This document shows, piece after piece, positions 9,204-18,124 of a DNA stretch of 46,942 nucleotides; position 1 is the first letter of the stretch; the number at the start of each line of letters is the position of its first letter. The stretch comes from Anaerolineales bacterium (GTDB taxonomy: Bacteria > Chloroflexota > Anaerolineae > Anaerolineales > UBA6663). The translations under genes were made by a program, and so were the position numbers. The notes beneath the pieces were generated by a model. It had not been told where the DNA came from. It did not search any database and worked only from the letters and a program-made list of their open reading frames with translations. The stretch covers positions 1-46,942 of the forward strand of contig JADZEK010000046.1 of assembly GCA_020850595.1 (NCBI GenBank), in the 5' to 3' direction.

Positions 9204-10126
9204 GCCGCTTGCCCGGCGAGTTGGGCCAGGGTCTGCTTGTCAACCTTGCAGATCACCGTGTAGGCCGGGTCGAAGACGTTGCCGATCTCATAGCGCACCG
9301 CGTGGCCGAGCAGCAGGCCGGCGTCGGCGTCGCTCAGGCCGTAGTCCGCTTGCAGCCAACTCAACATCTCGGTCGTGGCGTGCTGGAGCGCCTGGTCCAG
9401 CGGACGGGCGTTGCCCACCGCGAAAATTTCGCGTTCGTTCTCGCCGCGCGGCCAGCCGCTGCGCCGGCCCTTGAGCACGCGCACCGTGAACTCCACGTCG
9501 AACGAGATCTCAATGCCTGTGCCCAGGATCTCGCCGTCGCCCTGCACGGCATGGCCGTCGCCGACGAACACCAGGGCGCCCGGCTCGAAGACGGGGAAGT
9601 AAACGGTCGTGCCGGCCACGAAGCCGCGATAGTCCATGTTGCCGCCGTGCTCGGCCGACGTGCCCGTGGAAATGGCCTGCTTGCCCCACGGCGCGACACC
9701 AAAGCAGCCCAGCATGGGGGCGAGCGGCAGCGCCAGCCCGGCCAGCGTACCCTGCGGCTCCCACAGGCGCGCCACGCCCGCTTCCAGGTCCATGCGCCAA
9801 TCGGTAAAATGCGACCCGGGCTTGGGCAGCGGCGTGCCCGGCTCCACCACGTTCGGCGCCAGCCCGCTCAGGCTCCAGCCGCGCTCGCGGTTGGGCGTCA
9901 GCCGGTTGAGGTGCAGCGCCAGCATGTCGCCCGGCTCGGCCCCGGCCACATAGAATGGGCCGGTTTGTGGATTGCCGCCCGGTGTCACGCGTTCGCCGGT
10001 GTGGTCGCGCCCGGCAGCGTCCACGGTGGTGGTGATGACCGTGTCGCCGTCGCCGATCTCCAGCACGGGCGCGTGCGGGCCGAGCGTGTTCCAATAGTGG
10101 GTGGGCCGAAAGGTGTGAACGGTCAT
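9200..10126 (-). CDS. Acetamidase/formamidase family protein
   Basis: FmdA/AmdA-family enzymes hydrolyse short amides such as formamide or acetamide to the acid and ammonia. The 308-residue product has the family pattern: VLEIGDGDTVITTTVDAAG near the start, AGAEPGDMLALHL near residue 80, a central HGGNMDYR, VFVGDGHAVQGDGEI and a C-terminal CKVDKQTLAQL. The start at ATG 10126 follows a GGAGG-like site and overlaps the purB stop as ATGA, showing translational coupling. A longer upstream frame exists but runs antisense-like through purB and is discarded. A link to purine metabolism is suggested only by the coupling. The exact substrate cannot be told from sequence. Confidence 0.85.
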   Translation of the reverse strand: MTVHTFRPTHYWNTLGPHAPVLEIGDGDTVITTTVDAAGRDHTGERVTPGGNPQTGPFYVAGAEPGDMLALHLNRLTPNRERGWSLSGLAPNVVEPGTPLPKPGSHFTDWRMDLEAGVARLWEPQGTLAGLALPLAPMLGCFGVAPWGKQAISTGTSAEHGGNMDYRGFVAGTTVYFPVFEPGALVFVGDGHAVQGDGEILGTGIEISFDVEFTVRVLKGRRSGWPRGENEREIFAVGNARPLDQALQHATTEMLSWLQADYGLSDADAGLLLGHAVRYEIGNVFDPAYTVICKVDKQTLAQLAGQAA

Positions 10127-11544
10127 ACGGCGCCTCCGGTCCAAGTCGTCGCCTCCGCCAGCGCGGTGCGCACCTCGGCCGCCAACGCCAGCGCCCGCTG
10201 CGGGGCCGAGCCTACATAGGCGCGCGCGTCCATTAGTTCGCGCAGGCGCGCGGGCTGGAGGAAGCGCAGCAGCTCGGGGTCGGCGGCCAGCAGGTCGGCC
10301 AGCGGGTTGGCGCGGCCTGCCTTCAGCGCCGCCCACGCCTTAAGGCTGGCGTCGCGCAGCCGCTCGTGGCAGCGCTGCCGGTCAGCGCCCGCCCGCACCA
10401 GCGCCATCAGCACGCGCTCAGTGGCGGCGAACGGGCCAAACCGCTCCAGGTTCGCGCCGATGGCGGCCGGGTCTACCACCAGCCCACGCACCACGCGCGT
10501 GGCGGCCAGCAAGCACTCCTCCAGCGCAATGAAACCCTCGGGCAGCGTGGCGCGGCGGTTAGCCGAGTCGTCCAGCGTGCGCTCCAGGAGCGACTCGGCG
10601 GCGTTGCCCCACGCCACCGCCGGCAGCCCGGCCACGAAGCGCGCCAGCGAGCAAATCTTCTCCGCGTTAACCGGGTTGCGCTTGAACGGCATGGCGCTTG
10701 AGCCAACCTGCTTTTCGCCAAACGGCTCGGCCAGCTCGGCCATGCCTTGCGACTGTAGCACGCGCAGATCAAAAGCAAACTTGTGCAGCGCCGCCGCCAA
10801 CCCGGCCAGCGCCGCCAACACGGTGTAATCCTGCCCGCGCGGGTAGGTTTGGGTGGCGATGGCAAAGGCGGGTAGCTCCAGCGCGCGCAGAAAGTCCGCT
10901 TCCAGGGCAGCGGCTGAGACCGGCGTGCCCGCCAGCAGTTCCTGATAGGCGGCCGCCGTGCCCACGGCGCCTTTCAGCCCTTTGCCACGCAGCTCGCTCA
11001 GCAGCCGTTCCAGCGCGCGCCAGTGACCCAGCAAATCCTGCGCGTACACCGCCAGCCGGTAGCCCAACGTAGTCGGCTCGGCGGGCTGGAGGTGCGTGTA
11101 GGCCATGCCCACCAGGTGCGCGTGCGCCTCAATCTGTCCCGCGAAAGCCGCCAGCAGGTCGCCCAGCCGCTCGCGTACCAGTTGCACGGCCGCGCGCTGG
11201 CGCAGCACATCCGCGTTGTCGGTGATGTCGGCGCTGGTGGCGCCGGTGTGCAGGATGCCGCCGCCGACCGGGCATTGCTCGGCGAAGGCGCGCAGTTCGG
11301 CCATCACGTCGTGGCCGATCTCATGCTCTATTTCCAGCGCGCGGGCCGTGTTGGGCGTGTCGGCGTGCGCGCGCACATCTTCCAGTTGCGCGGCCGAGAT
11401 GATGCCGGCCCGTGACTGCGCCTCGGCCAGCGCCACCCACAGCCGGCGCCACAGCGCGCGCTTGTGGGCGTCGGACCACAGCGCGCGCATGGCGGGCGAG
11501 CCGTAGCGCGCGGCGAACGGGGAATCCAGGCCGGCGTCGCTCAT
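10123..11544 (-). CDS. purB: Adenylosuccinate lyase (fumarase/aspartase superfamily)
   Basis: PurB splits SAICAR and adenylosuccinate to release fumarate in purine synthesis. The 473-residue protein has the N-terminal segment SPFAARYGSPAMRALWSD, the catalytic-region HTGATSADITDNA (about 96-108) and the signature loop GSSAMPFKRNPVNAEK (about 282-297). All are typical of bacterial PurB. The superfamily also includes argininosuccinate lyase and 3-carboxymuconate cycloisomerase, but the signature and N-terminus favour PurB. It follows era by 6 bp and overlaps the downstream acetamidase by 4 bp, so these three are likely one transcript. Confidence 0.92.
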   Translation of the reverse strand: MSDAGLDSPFAARYGSPAMRALWSDAHKRALWRRLWVALAEAQSRAGIISAAQLEDVRAHADTPNTARALEIEHEIGHDVMAELRAFAEQCPVGGGILHTGATSADITDNADVLRQRAAVQLVRERLGDLLAAFAGQIEAHAHLVGMAYTHLQPAEPTTLGYRLAVYAQDLLGHWRALERLLSELRGKGLKGAVGTAAAYQELLAGTPVSAAALEADFLRALELPAFAIATQTYPRGQDYTVLAALAGLAAALHKFAFDLRVLQSQGMAELAEPFGEKQVGSSAMPFKRNPVNAEKICSLARFVAGLPAVAWGNAAESLLERTLDDSANRRATLPEGFIALEECLLAATRVVRGLVVDPAAIGANLERFGPFAATERVLMALVRAGADRQRCHERLRDASLKAWAALKAGRANPLADLLAADPELLRFLQPARLRELMDARAYVGSAPQRALALAAEVRTALAEATTWTGGAV

Positions 11545-11550
11545 GCGCTC

Positions 11551-12540
11551 CTATTCTCGCGGGCGGTAGCCCAGCTTCTGGACTTCCGCCTCGTGCTTGC
11601 GCCAGTTGGCGCGGACTTTGACATGCAGTTCCAGGAAGACCTTGCCCCCTACCAGGGCCTCGACCTCCTGGCGCGCTTTGATCCCAATCTGCTTGAGCAT
11701 CGCACCACCTTTGCCGATGACGATGCCCTTGTGCGACTCGCGCTCGACGTAAATGGTCGCTTCGATATAGGCATTGCTCTCGCCGCGCTCCTGGAATGAG
11801 TTGACCTCCACCGCCACGCCGTGCGGCACTTCCTCTTCCAGCAGGTTCAGCGCCGCTTCGCGGATGAACTCGCCCGCCAGGTCGCGCAGGTGGGTCTGGG
11901 TGATCTCGTCCTCGGGGAACAGGTCTGGCCCTTCGGGCAGCGCGACCACAATGCGGTTGAGCAGGTCTTCCAGGTTGTCGCCGCGTGTGGCCGACACCAG
12001 CAGCCACTCTGCGCTGGGCGCGAGCGCGCTATAGGCTGTGGTAAAGGCGATCACGTCTTCCGGCTTCAGCCGGTCGGCCTTGTTTAGCGCCAGCACCACC
12101 GGCCCCGGCTCAGGTCGTGCGGCGATAATCTGCGCCAACTGCTCGTCGCCCGGCCCCGGCGGGGTCGAGACATCCACGATAAACAGCACCACGTCGGCGT
12201 CCTGCAGGGCGCGCGTCGCCGCCTGCACCATATACGCGCCGAGCGGGTTGCGGGCCGCGTGTATCCCCGGTGTGTCCACGAAAATCACTTGGGCGTCTAG
12301 CCGCGTGAGGATACCGATCTGCGTGTGGCGCGTGGTCTGCGGCTTGCTCGACGTAATGGCAATCTTCTGCCCCAGATACGCATTCATCAGCGTGGATTTG
12401 CCTACGTTCGGGCGGCCCACCACCGCCACAAAGCCGCTGCGGTGCGGCGCCGCCGGTGCGGGGGCAGAGGCGCTGTCGGCTGGGGCCGGCGCGGTGGCGG
12501 GCGCGGATTCTTCGGACGGGTCGTGAGGCTGGTCGGTCAT
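11551..12540 (-). CDS. era: GTPase Era
   Basis: Era is a ribosome-assembly GTPase that binds the 3' end of 16S rRNA through a KH domain. The 329-residue product has G1 GRPNVGKS (42-49), the switch segment SSKPQTTRHTQIG, G3 DTPGIH, G4 NKAD and a C-terminal KH domain whose loop reads GKGGAMLKQIGIKAR. An unusual feature is the N-terminal extension of about 34 residues made almost only of Ala, Pro, Ser and acidic residues before the G domain. Era normally starts within a few residues of it. The extension is probably a disordered tail; an internal start cannot be excluded. It lies 6 bp upstream of purB and 12 bp downstream of the transporter gene. Confidence 0.95.
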   Translation of the reverse strand: MTDQPHDPSEESAPATAPAPADSASAPAPAAPHRSGFVAVVGRPNVGKSTLMNAYLGQKIAITSSKPQTTRHTQIGILTRLDAQVIFVDTPGIHAARNPLGAYMVQAATRALQDADVVLFIVDVSTPPGPGDEQLAQIIAARPEPGPVVLALNKADRLKPEDVIAFTTAYSALAPSAEWLLVSATRGDNLEDLLNRIVVALPEGPDLFPEDEITQTHLRDLAGEFIREAALNLLEEEVPHGVAVEVNSFQERGESNAYIEATIYVERESHKGIVIGKGGAMLKQIGIKARQEVEALVGGKVFLELHVKVRANWRKHEAEVQKLGYRPRE

Positions 12541-12552
12541 GGCGGTTAATCT

Positions 12553-13293
12553 TTAGCGCAGGGTGAGCGGGTTAAAGTCGGTGGTGTAGTCGTAATAATC
12601 CTCTTGCTCGGCGCGCTTGAGGAAGTTGACGACGCGGTAGGTGATGGGCGTGGCGAGGATCTCGTACACCACCTTCGACAGCCACTCGCTGCCGATGATG
12701 ATGAGCATATCGCTAGCCGCATACACGCGGCCCAGCACCATGATCGTGACAAAAAGACCCGTGTCGGCCACCTGCGCCACAAGCGTGCTGCCGATGGTGC
12801 GCACCCACAGCCAGCGCCCGCGCGTGGCGATCTTCAGCTTGGCGACCACGAAAGAATTGATGAATTCGCCGACCAGGTACGCCAGCAGCGAGGCGACCAG
12901 AATTAGCGGTGTAGAGCCGAGGATGTTAGCGTACGCCGTCTGCGCTTCGGCGGCGGTGGCGTACCCCAGGGTCCAGTTGGCGGGTGGGGGCAGCCAACCG
13001 GCCAAGCTAATGGCGATGACGGCCAGCAGGTTGCAGGCAAAGCCGATCCAGATCACCTGGCGCGAGCGGGCGTAGCCGTACACTTCGGTGAGCACGTCGC
13101 CGAAAATGTACGAGATGGAGAAGATGACGAACGCGCCCGACACCTGGAGCGGCCCGAGGGTGATGAGTTTGACGGCGATGATGTTGGAGACGATCAAGGC
13201 CGTGACGAACACCGCCGTAACCAGCGGTAGGAACTTGTAGCTGCGCCCGGCGGGTGGGCGGGGCTGAAGCGCCGGGCTGTTCAGATTTGGCAT
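12553..13293 (-). CDS. yhhQ: Queuosine precursor transporter, YhhQ/QPTR family
   Basis: YhhQ-family proteins import queuine-pathway precursors (preQ0/preQ1) for the tRNA wobble modification queuosine. The 246-residue product has about six hydrophobic segments. Its conserved family blocks include SNIIAVKLI in the first membrane span, FSISYIFGDVLTEVYGY, a LVGEFINSFVVAKLK block and RTIGSTLVAQVADTGLF. The start at ATG 13293 places the first membrane span about 30 residues in, after a Pro-rich polar stretch; upstream frame residues are Arg-rich and unlike protein. It lies between ttuA and era on the same strand, so three neighbouring genes concern RNA maturation. The charged C-terminus (KRAEQEDYYDYTTDF) is predicted cytoplasmic. 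Confidence 0.88.
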   Translation of the reverse strand: MPNLNSPALQPRPPAGRSYKFLPLVTAVFVTALIVSNIIAVKLITLGPLQVSGAFVIFSISYIFGDVLTEVYGYARSRQVIWIGFACNLLAVIAISLAGWLPPPANWTLGYATAAEAQTAYANILGSTPLILVASLLAYLVGEFINSFVVAKLKIATRGRWLWVRTIGSTLVAQVADTGLFVTIMVLGRVYAASDMLIIIGSEWLSKVVYEILATPITYRVVNFLKRAEQEDYYDYTTDFNPLTLR

Positions 13294-13352
13294 GAGTAGC
13301 GATGACCGTGAGCGTGAGGCCGCCGCGCGCTCAGAGCGCGACCGGCGGCGGC

Positions 13353-14345
13353 TTATTGCGGAAACTGGCTGTCTGGCATGGCCCCCAGCGCGGCGGGCAC
13401 GCACTCGGGCAAGCCTTTGACGGTGCGCACCTTGTCCCACAGGCGGCAGAACGAGCATTCGCCGGGGGCCGTGGTGGGCTGGCCGCACCGCTCGCAGGCG
13501 TGCAGTTCCGCTTCGCTGGCCGGCACGTTGAACAGGCCGGCGGCCTTAGCCTGCAGGAAGTTCAGATAGAACTGGAGCTTGGCCCCCGGCCGCGATTCCT
13601 CTAGTTGGTTCAGGACTTCTTTGTTGGCGATTGTCGTCGAGCCGACGGCATGCGGACACTCATCGTAGATGTACTCAATGCCGCGCACCAAGGCGTAGGC
13701 GGCCATCTCGCGCTCATAGACGCGGCACAGCGGCTTTACCTTGCGCGCCAGGCCGGGGCGATTGGCCTCCAGCACGGGGGCTTGCCGCGCCAGGTAGCCG
13801 CCCGCCCAGACGAGCGTGTTCTGCATCAGCACGGCCACCTCGTCGTCGAGGTTGTGGCCGGTGGCCAGGGCGGTATAGCCGCCGTCGTGCGCCACACGGT
13901 TCATGATGTAGCGCTTGTTCAGCCCGCACACCGAGCAGGGCTTGCCGTGCCCGCGATTGCTGATGACGGCCAGTTCTGGGATGGTGGCCCCGTACGTGCT
14001 TTCGACCTCGACGACGTGCAGCCGCAGGCCGTGGGCGTCGGCGAACTGCTGCGACAACTGGCGCGATTGGTCCGAATAGCCGAAACCGCCATCAATGCCC
14101 AGCCCAATGTACAGGCCGTCGGCCTTGTACCCCAGCTTGCACAGGATGTCCCACAGCCCTAGCGAGTCTTTGCCGCCCGACACCGCCACCAGCACCTTGT
14201 CGGCCGAGGTGAACATGCGGTACTTTTCGATGGACTTCTGCACCTGATCAGGCAGCCAGGCGGCGTAGTCCTCCGCGCACAGCGCCAACTTGTGCTGGCG
14301 CATGTTGATGACGGCCGAGCCGCCGCATTTGCGGCATTTCATCAT
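13353..14345 (-). CDS. ttuA: TtuA/Ncs6-type tRNA 2-thiolation enzyme
   Basis: TtuA activates a tRNA uridine with ATP and inserts sulfur; in Thermus it makes 2-thioribothymidine at position 54. The 330-residue protein has the N-terminal zinc finger (CRKCG at 4-8, with later His/Cys), the PP-loop VAVSGGKDSLGLWD (about 53-66) and the iron-sulfur cysteines in PCSVCGLNKRY and YDECPH. The C-terminal zinc finger has CERCG and CSFCRLWD. All catalytic features of the Thermus enzyme are present. It starts at ATG 14345 (or the next ATG, 14342) and overlaps ttuB as ATGA, so enzyme and sulfur carrier are coupled. The exact uridine (U54 versus wobble U34) is inferred; partnership with a ubiquitin-like carrier favours U54. 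Confidence 0.9.
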   Translation of the reverse strand: MMKCRKCGGSAVINMRQHKLALCAEDYAAWLPDQVQKSIEKYRMFTSADKVLVAVSGGKDSLGLWDILCKLGYKADGLYIGLGIDGGFGYSDQSRQLSQQFADAHGLRLHVVEVESTYGATIPELAVISNRGHGKPCSVCGLNKRYIMNRVAHDGGYTALATGHNLDDEVAVLMQNTLVWAGGYLARQAPVLEANRPGLARKVKPLCRVYEREMAAYALVRGIEYIYDECPHAVGSTTIANKEVLNQLEESRPGAKLQFYLNFLQAKAAGLFNVPASEAELHACERCGQPTTAPGECSFCRLWDKVRTVKGLPECVPAALGAMPDSQFPQ

Positions 14346-14539
14346 CGGCCTCCCGAAATCACCGCTACCAGCCGGATGTTCATGCCTTCCCGAATGATGG
14401 TGTCATCGGTGACGAGCTTGCCGTCCACCACCGCCAGCACCGTTTCGGGCTGTAGGCCGATTTTCTTCACCGCGTCGCGCAGGGTGCTCCCCACGTTGGC
14501 GTCAAAAGTCTTGCCGCGATAAGCAATCTTAACGGTCAT
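14342..14539 (-). CDS. ttuB: Ubiquitin-like sulfur carrier (TtuB/MoaD/ThiS type) ending Gly-Gly-Arg
   Basis: This 65-residue beta-grasp protein carries sulfur as a C-terminal thiocarboxylate and probably supplies TtuA next door. It matches Thermus TtuB in length and pattern: a basic first strand, LRDAVKKIGL, ETVLAVVDGKLVTDD and a hydrophobic run ending AVISGG. The unusual point is one residue after the Gly-Gly: the frame reads ATT TCG GGA GGC CGA TGA, so the encoded protein ends GGR. Known carriers end exactly at GG, because the E1-like enzyme adenylates the final glycine. The Arg would need removal, or the family tolerates it here. The gene has its own promoter (14559-14587) and a GAGGAG ribosome site. 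Confidence 0.85.
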   Translation of the reverse strand: MTVKIAYRGKTFDANVGSTLRDAVKKIGLQPETVLAVVDGKLVTDDTIIREGMNIRLVAVISGGR

Positions 14540-14558
14540 ACCAGACTCCTCAGCCCAG

Positions 14559-14587
14559 ATTCTACCCGTTTAGCACCACTAACTCAA
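14559..14587 (-). promoter_or_regulatory. sigma70-type promoter of ttuB-ttuA
   Basis: On the minus strand TTGAGT (14582-14587), a 17-bp spacer and TAGAAT (14559-14564) form a good promoter. It lies just upstream of a GAGGAG ribosome site and the ttuB ATG at 14539. The leader would be only about 13 nt. Downstream genes yhhQ, era and purB may be read from it as well. Confidence 0.6.
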
Positions 14588-14629
14588 GATCGCGCCGCCG
14601 CGTCACCTCGGGCAGCCGGGCGGGCGGGC

Positions 14630-15217
14630 CTACCAATCTACCAGGTCATCCAGGTCGTCGAACGTCACGGTCAGGTCGCGGCGGCGGCTCGCCACCACGC
14701 GGTTCACCAGCGCCGCGCCCAGCGCCCCAAATGCGCCGGGGGCCAGGCGGTAGGCGGGCAGGGCGCGGGCCAGTGCTTCCAGCTCGGGCGGGGGCGCGGC
14801 CGGCCGCAGGGCGTAGCCGTCGGGCACGGCTCGCGCCTCCAGCAGCAGATCGAGCGCCACGCTGGGGGCCGCGGCGCTCGGCGCGGCGTAGGCGGCCACC
14901 GCGGCCAGGTCAAGCTCCTTCATGAACACGCTCTTGGCCTCGCCCGAGGGCAGCCGGCCAATCACATCGGCGCGTGGGAAGGCGTCGCCCCGGTCTTCTA
15001 ACCAGGCATAGGCCGCCGCGTCGCTGAAGCGCTGGCCGATGTCGTCAATCGTCTCGTCCACCAGCAAGTAGTTCTGGTCCTCCCACAGCCAATAGGCCGG
15101 GCGCACGTATGCGGGCGGGCCAAACAGCGGCAGCCCAAAGGCCTCCGCGTCGGGGCCGTAGACCAGCGCGTGGTGATGATGGAATGGCGTCACAAGGCCG
15201 GCAAAGGCGATAGGCAT
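14630..15217 (-). CDS. Protein of unknown function (195 aa)
   Basis: I do not recognise this protein. The 195 residues are soluble-looking, without a signal peptide or membrane span. The N-terminal half has conserved-looking aromatic and acidic residues: VTPFHHHHALVYGPD near residue 10, then PAYWLWEDQNYLLVDETIDDIGQRFSDAAAY. The C-terminal half is Ala/Pro-rich and ends in an acidic TFDDLDDLVDW. A run of four His near residue 13 could bind metal, but this is a guess. Composition, codon use and the absence of stops support a real gene. It lies 90 bp upstream of ttuB, which has its own promoter, and 141 bp downstream of pckA. Confidence 0.7.
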   Translation of the reverse strand: MPIAFAGLVTPFHHHHALVYGPDAEAFGLPLFGPPAYVRPAYWLWEDQNYLLVDETIDDIGQRFSDAAAYAWLEDRGDAFPRADVIGRLPSGEAKSVFMKELDLAAVAAYAAPSAAAPSVALDLLLEARAVPDGYALRPAAPPPELEALARALPAYRLAPGAFGALGAALVNRVVASRRRDLTVTFDDLDDLVDW

Positions 15218-15301
15218 AGTCGCTTACCAGGGCATCGCCCAGGGGTGAGGCAACGGGCAGCCTGCGCCGCCGGGCGCGGCGGGGCGTAACGCTGTTCAGG
15301 T

Positions 15302-15331
15302 GGCCGGCCGGAGGGGACTGCGAGGCCGGCC
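15302..15331 (-). terminator. GC-rich hairpin downstream of pckA
   Basis: Two copies of GGCCGGCC (15302-15309 and 15324-15331) can pair across a 14-nt loop, about 30 bases past the pckA stop. Each copy is self-complementary, so other foldings are possible, and no U-run follows. It is a plausible pckA transcript end in the 141-bp gap before the orphan gene; nothing else was recognised in that gap. Confidence 0.35.
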
Positions 15332-15358
15332 GCTCCGCTTCTCACTTGGGCGAGGGGG

Positions 15359-16960
<1,602 letters not shown>

Positions 16961-16987
16961 GCGTCACCTCTCCTAAAACGGAACAAG

Positions 16988-17012
16988 CGGGCCGGCTCAG
17001 GGCGCCGGCCCG
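16988..17012 (-). terminator. Hairpin between mdh and pckA
   Basis: CGGGCCGGC (16988-16996) and GCCGGCCCG (17004-17012) form a perfect 9-bp stem with a 7-nt loop, 18 bases past the mdh stop. On the minus strand it is followed by TTGTTCCGTTTT, a T-rich run. It looks like an intrinsic terminator or attenuator for mdh, placed just before the pckA ribosome site. Confidence 0.5.
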
Positions 17013-17029
17013 GTAATCACCCGGCGCGG

Positions 17030-17971
17030 CTAATGGGCCGGCTTCAGCGCGCCCATCGTCTCGCGAATAATCTTCACCGACTTGTCAGCCATGCCTTTCT
17101 CGTCGTCGGTCAGGGTGTACTCAATGATCTGTTCGACGCCGTTCGCGCCTAGCTTTACCGGCACGCCGAAGCAGATGTCCTTCAGGCCGTACTCGCCGTC
17201 CAGGTAGGTGGAGGCCGGCACGATCAGGCGCGAGTCGAGCAAGACGGCCTCAGCCATCTTGGCCAGGGCCGCGCCGGGAGCGTAGTAGGCCGAGGTGCCC
17301 AACAGGTTCACGATCTCGCCGCCGCCCTTGCGGGTGCGCTCGACGATGGCGTGCAGCCGGTCAGCGGGCAGCCATTCGGTCAGCGGGCGGCCGAAGACAG
17401 TGCTGTAGCGGGTGAGCGGCACCATCTCGTCGCCGTGCCCGCCCAGCACCACCGTCTGCACGTTCTCAATCGAGACATCCAACTCTTGCGCCACGAAGGC
17501 CGCCATGCGGGCCGAGTCGAGGATTCCCGCCTGGCCGATGACGCGGTTACGCGGCAGCCCCGATTGCTTGAAGGCCAGGTAGGTCATAGTGTCGAGCGGG
17601 TTGGTCACCACAATGTAAATCGCGTTGGGCGAGCGCGGCAGGGCATTGTGCAGCACGTCGGTGATGACTTGCTGGTTGGCCCCGACCAGGTCTTCACGGC
17701 TCATGCCCGGCTTGCGCGGCAGCCCCCCGGTGATGATGACGATATCCGAGTTCTCGGTGCCGTCGTACGAACCGTCGGCGTTGCCGCGGATGCGCGAGTT
17801 GTAGCCCTCAATTGGCCCGGCCTGAAGCAGATCTAACCCCTTGCCGACCGGCATGGTCTTGGCGATCGGGATGTCCACCAGCACCAGGTCGGCCAGTCCG
17901 CGCTTGGCCAGCCACAACGCGCACGACGCGCCGACGTTGCCGACCCCCACAATGGTGATTTTGCTGCGCAT
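17030..17971 (-). CDS. mdh: Malate dehydrogenase (LDH-like)
   Basis: Mdh interconverts malate and oxaloacetate with NAD. The 313-residue product has the Rossmann motif GVGNVGA (7-13). A VDIP segment sits at the cofactor-specificity strand, with Asp favouring NAD. The substrate loop reads GGLPRKPGMSRED, VTNPLDTMTYLA carries the conserved Asn, and the catalytic His lies in GGHGDEMVPL. The Arg-rich substrate loop and the MSREDL segment favour malate over lactate, so this is the LDH-like MDH type common in Chloroflexota. The start follows GAGGAGA. Downstream pckA makes a functional pair. Confidence 0.94.
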   Translation of the reverse strand: MRSKITIVGVGNVGASCALWLAKRGLADLVLVDIPIAKTMPVGKGLDLLQAGPIEGYNSRIRGNADGSYDGTENSDIVIITGGLPRKPGMSREDLVGANQQVITDVLHNALPRSPNAIYIVVTNPLDTMTYLAFKQSGLPRNRVIGQAGILDSARMAAFVAQELDVSIENVQTVVLGGHGDEMVPLTRYSTVFGRPLTEWLPADRLHAIVERTRKGGGEIVNLLGTSAYYAPGAALAKMAEAVLLDSRLIVPASTYLDGEYGLKDICFGVPVKLGANGVEQIIEYTLTDDEKGMADKSVKIIRETMGALKPAH

Positions 17972-18099
17972 AGAAGTCTCCTCTTCTCGAGGTGGGAAGT
18001 GATGAATAGTGAGTGGTTGTTGCGGCCGGGGCCTGCGCGGGAGGCGCGGCCCGGCAGGAAAATTCTATCACAACGGCCGCGGCCCCCGCCGGGCGCGGC

Positions 18100-18124
18100 G
18101 CCGGCCGCTCAGGGAACGGCCGGC
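18100..18124 (-). terminator. Perfect hairpin spanning the stop codon of the DUF1385 gene
   Basis: GCCGGCCG (18100-18107) and CGGCCGGC (18117-18124) form an 8-bp perfect stem. Its 9-nt loop contains the TGA stop codon (complement of 18109-18111). A T-rich AATTTT follows some 45 bases later. It may be part of a terminator in the 137-bp gap before mdh; the gap also holds a TAGAAT that could be a weak mdh -10 box. Confidence 0.35.

Noticed and set aside
11321..12007. Minus-strand frame overlapping era and purB
   Set aside because: Arg/Gly/Ala-rich composition and full overlap with two certain genes mark it as a shadow frame.
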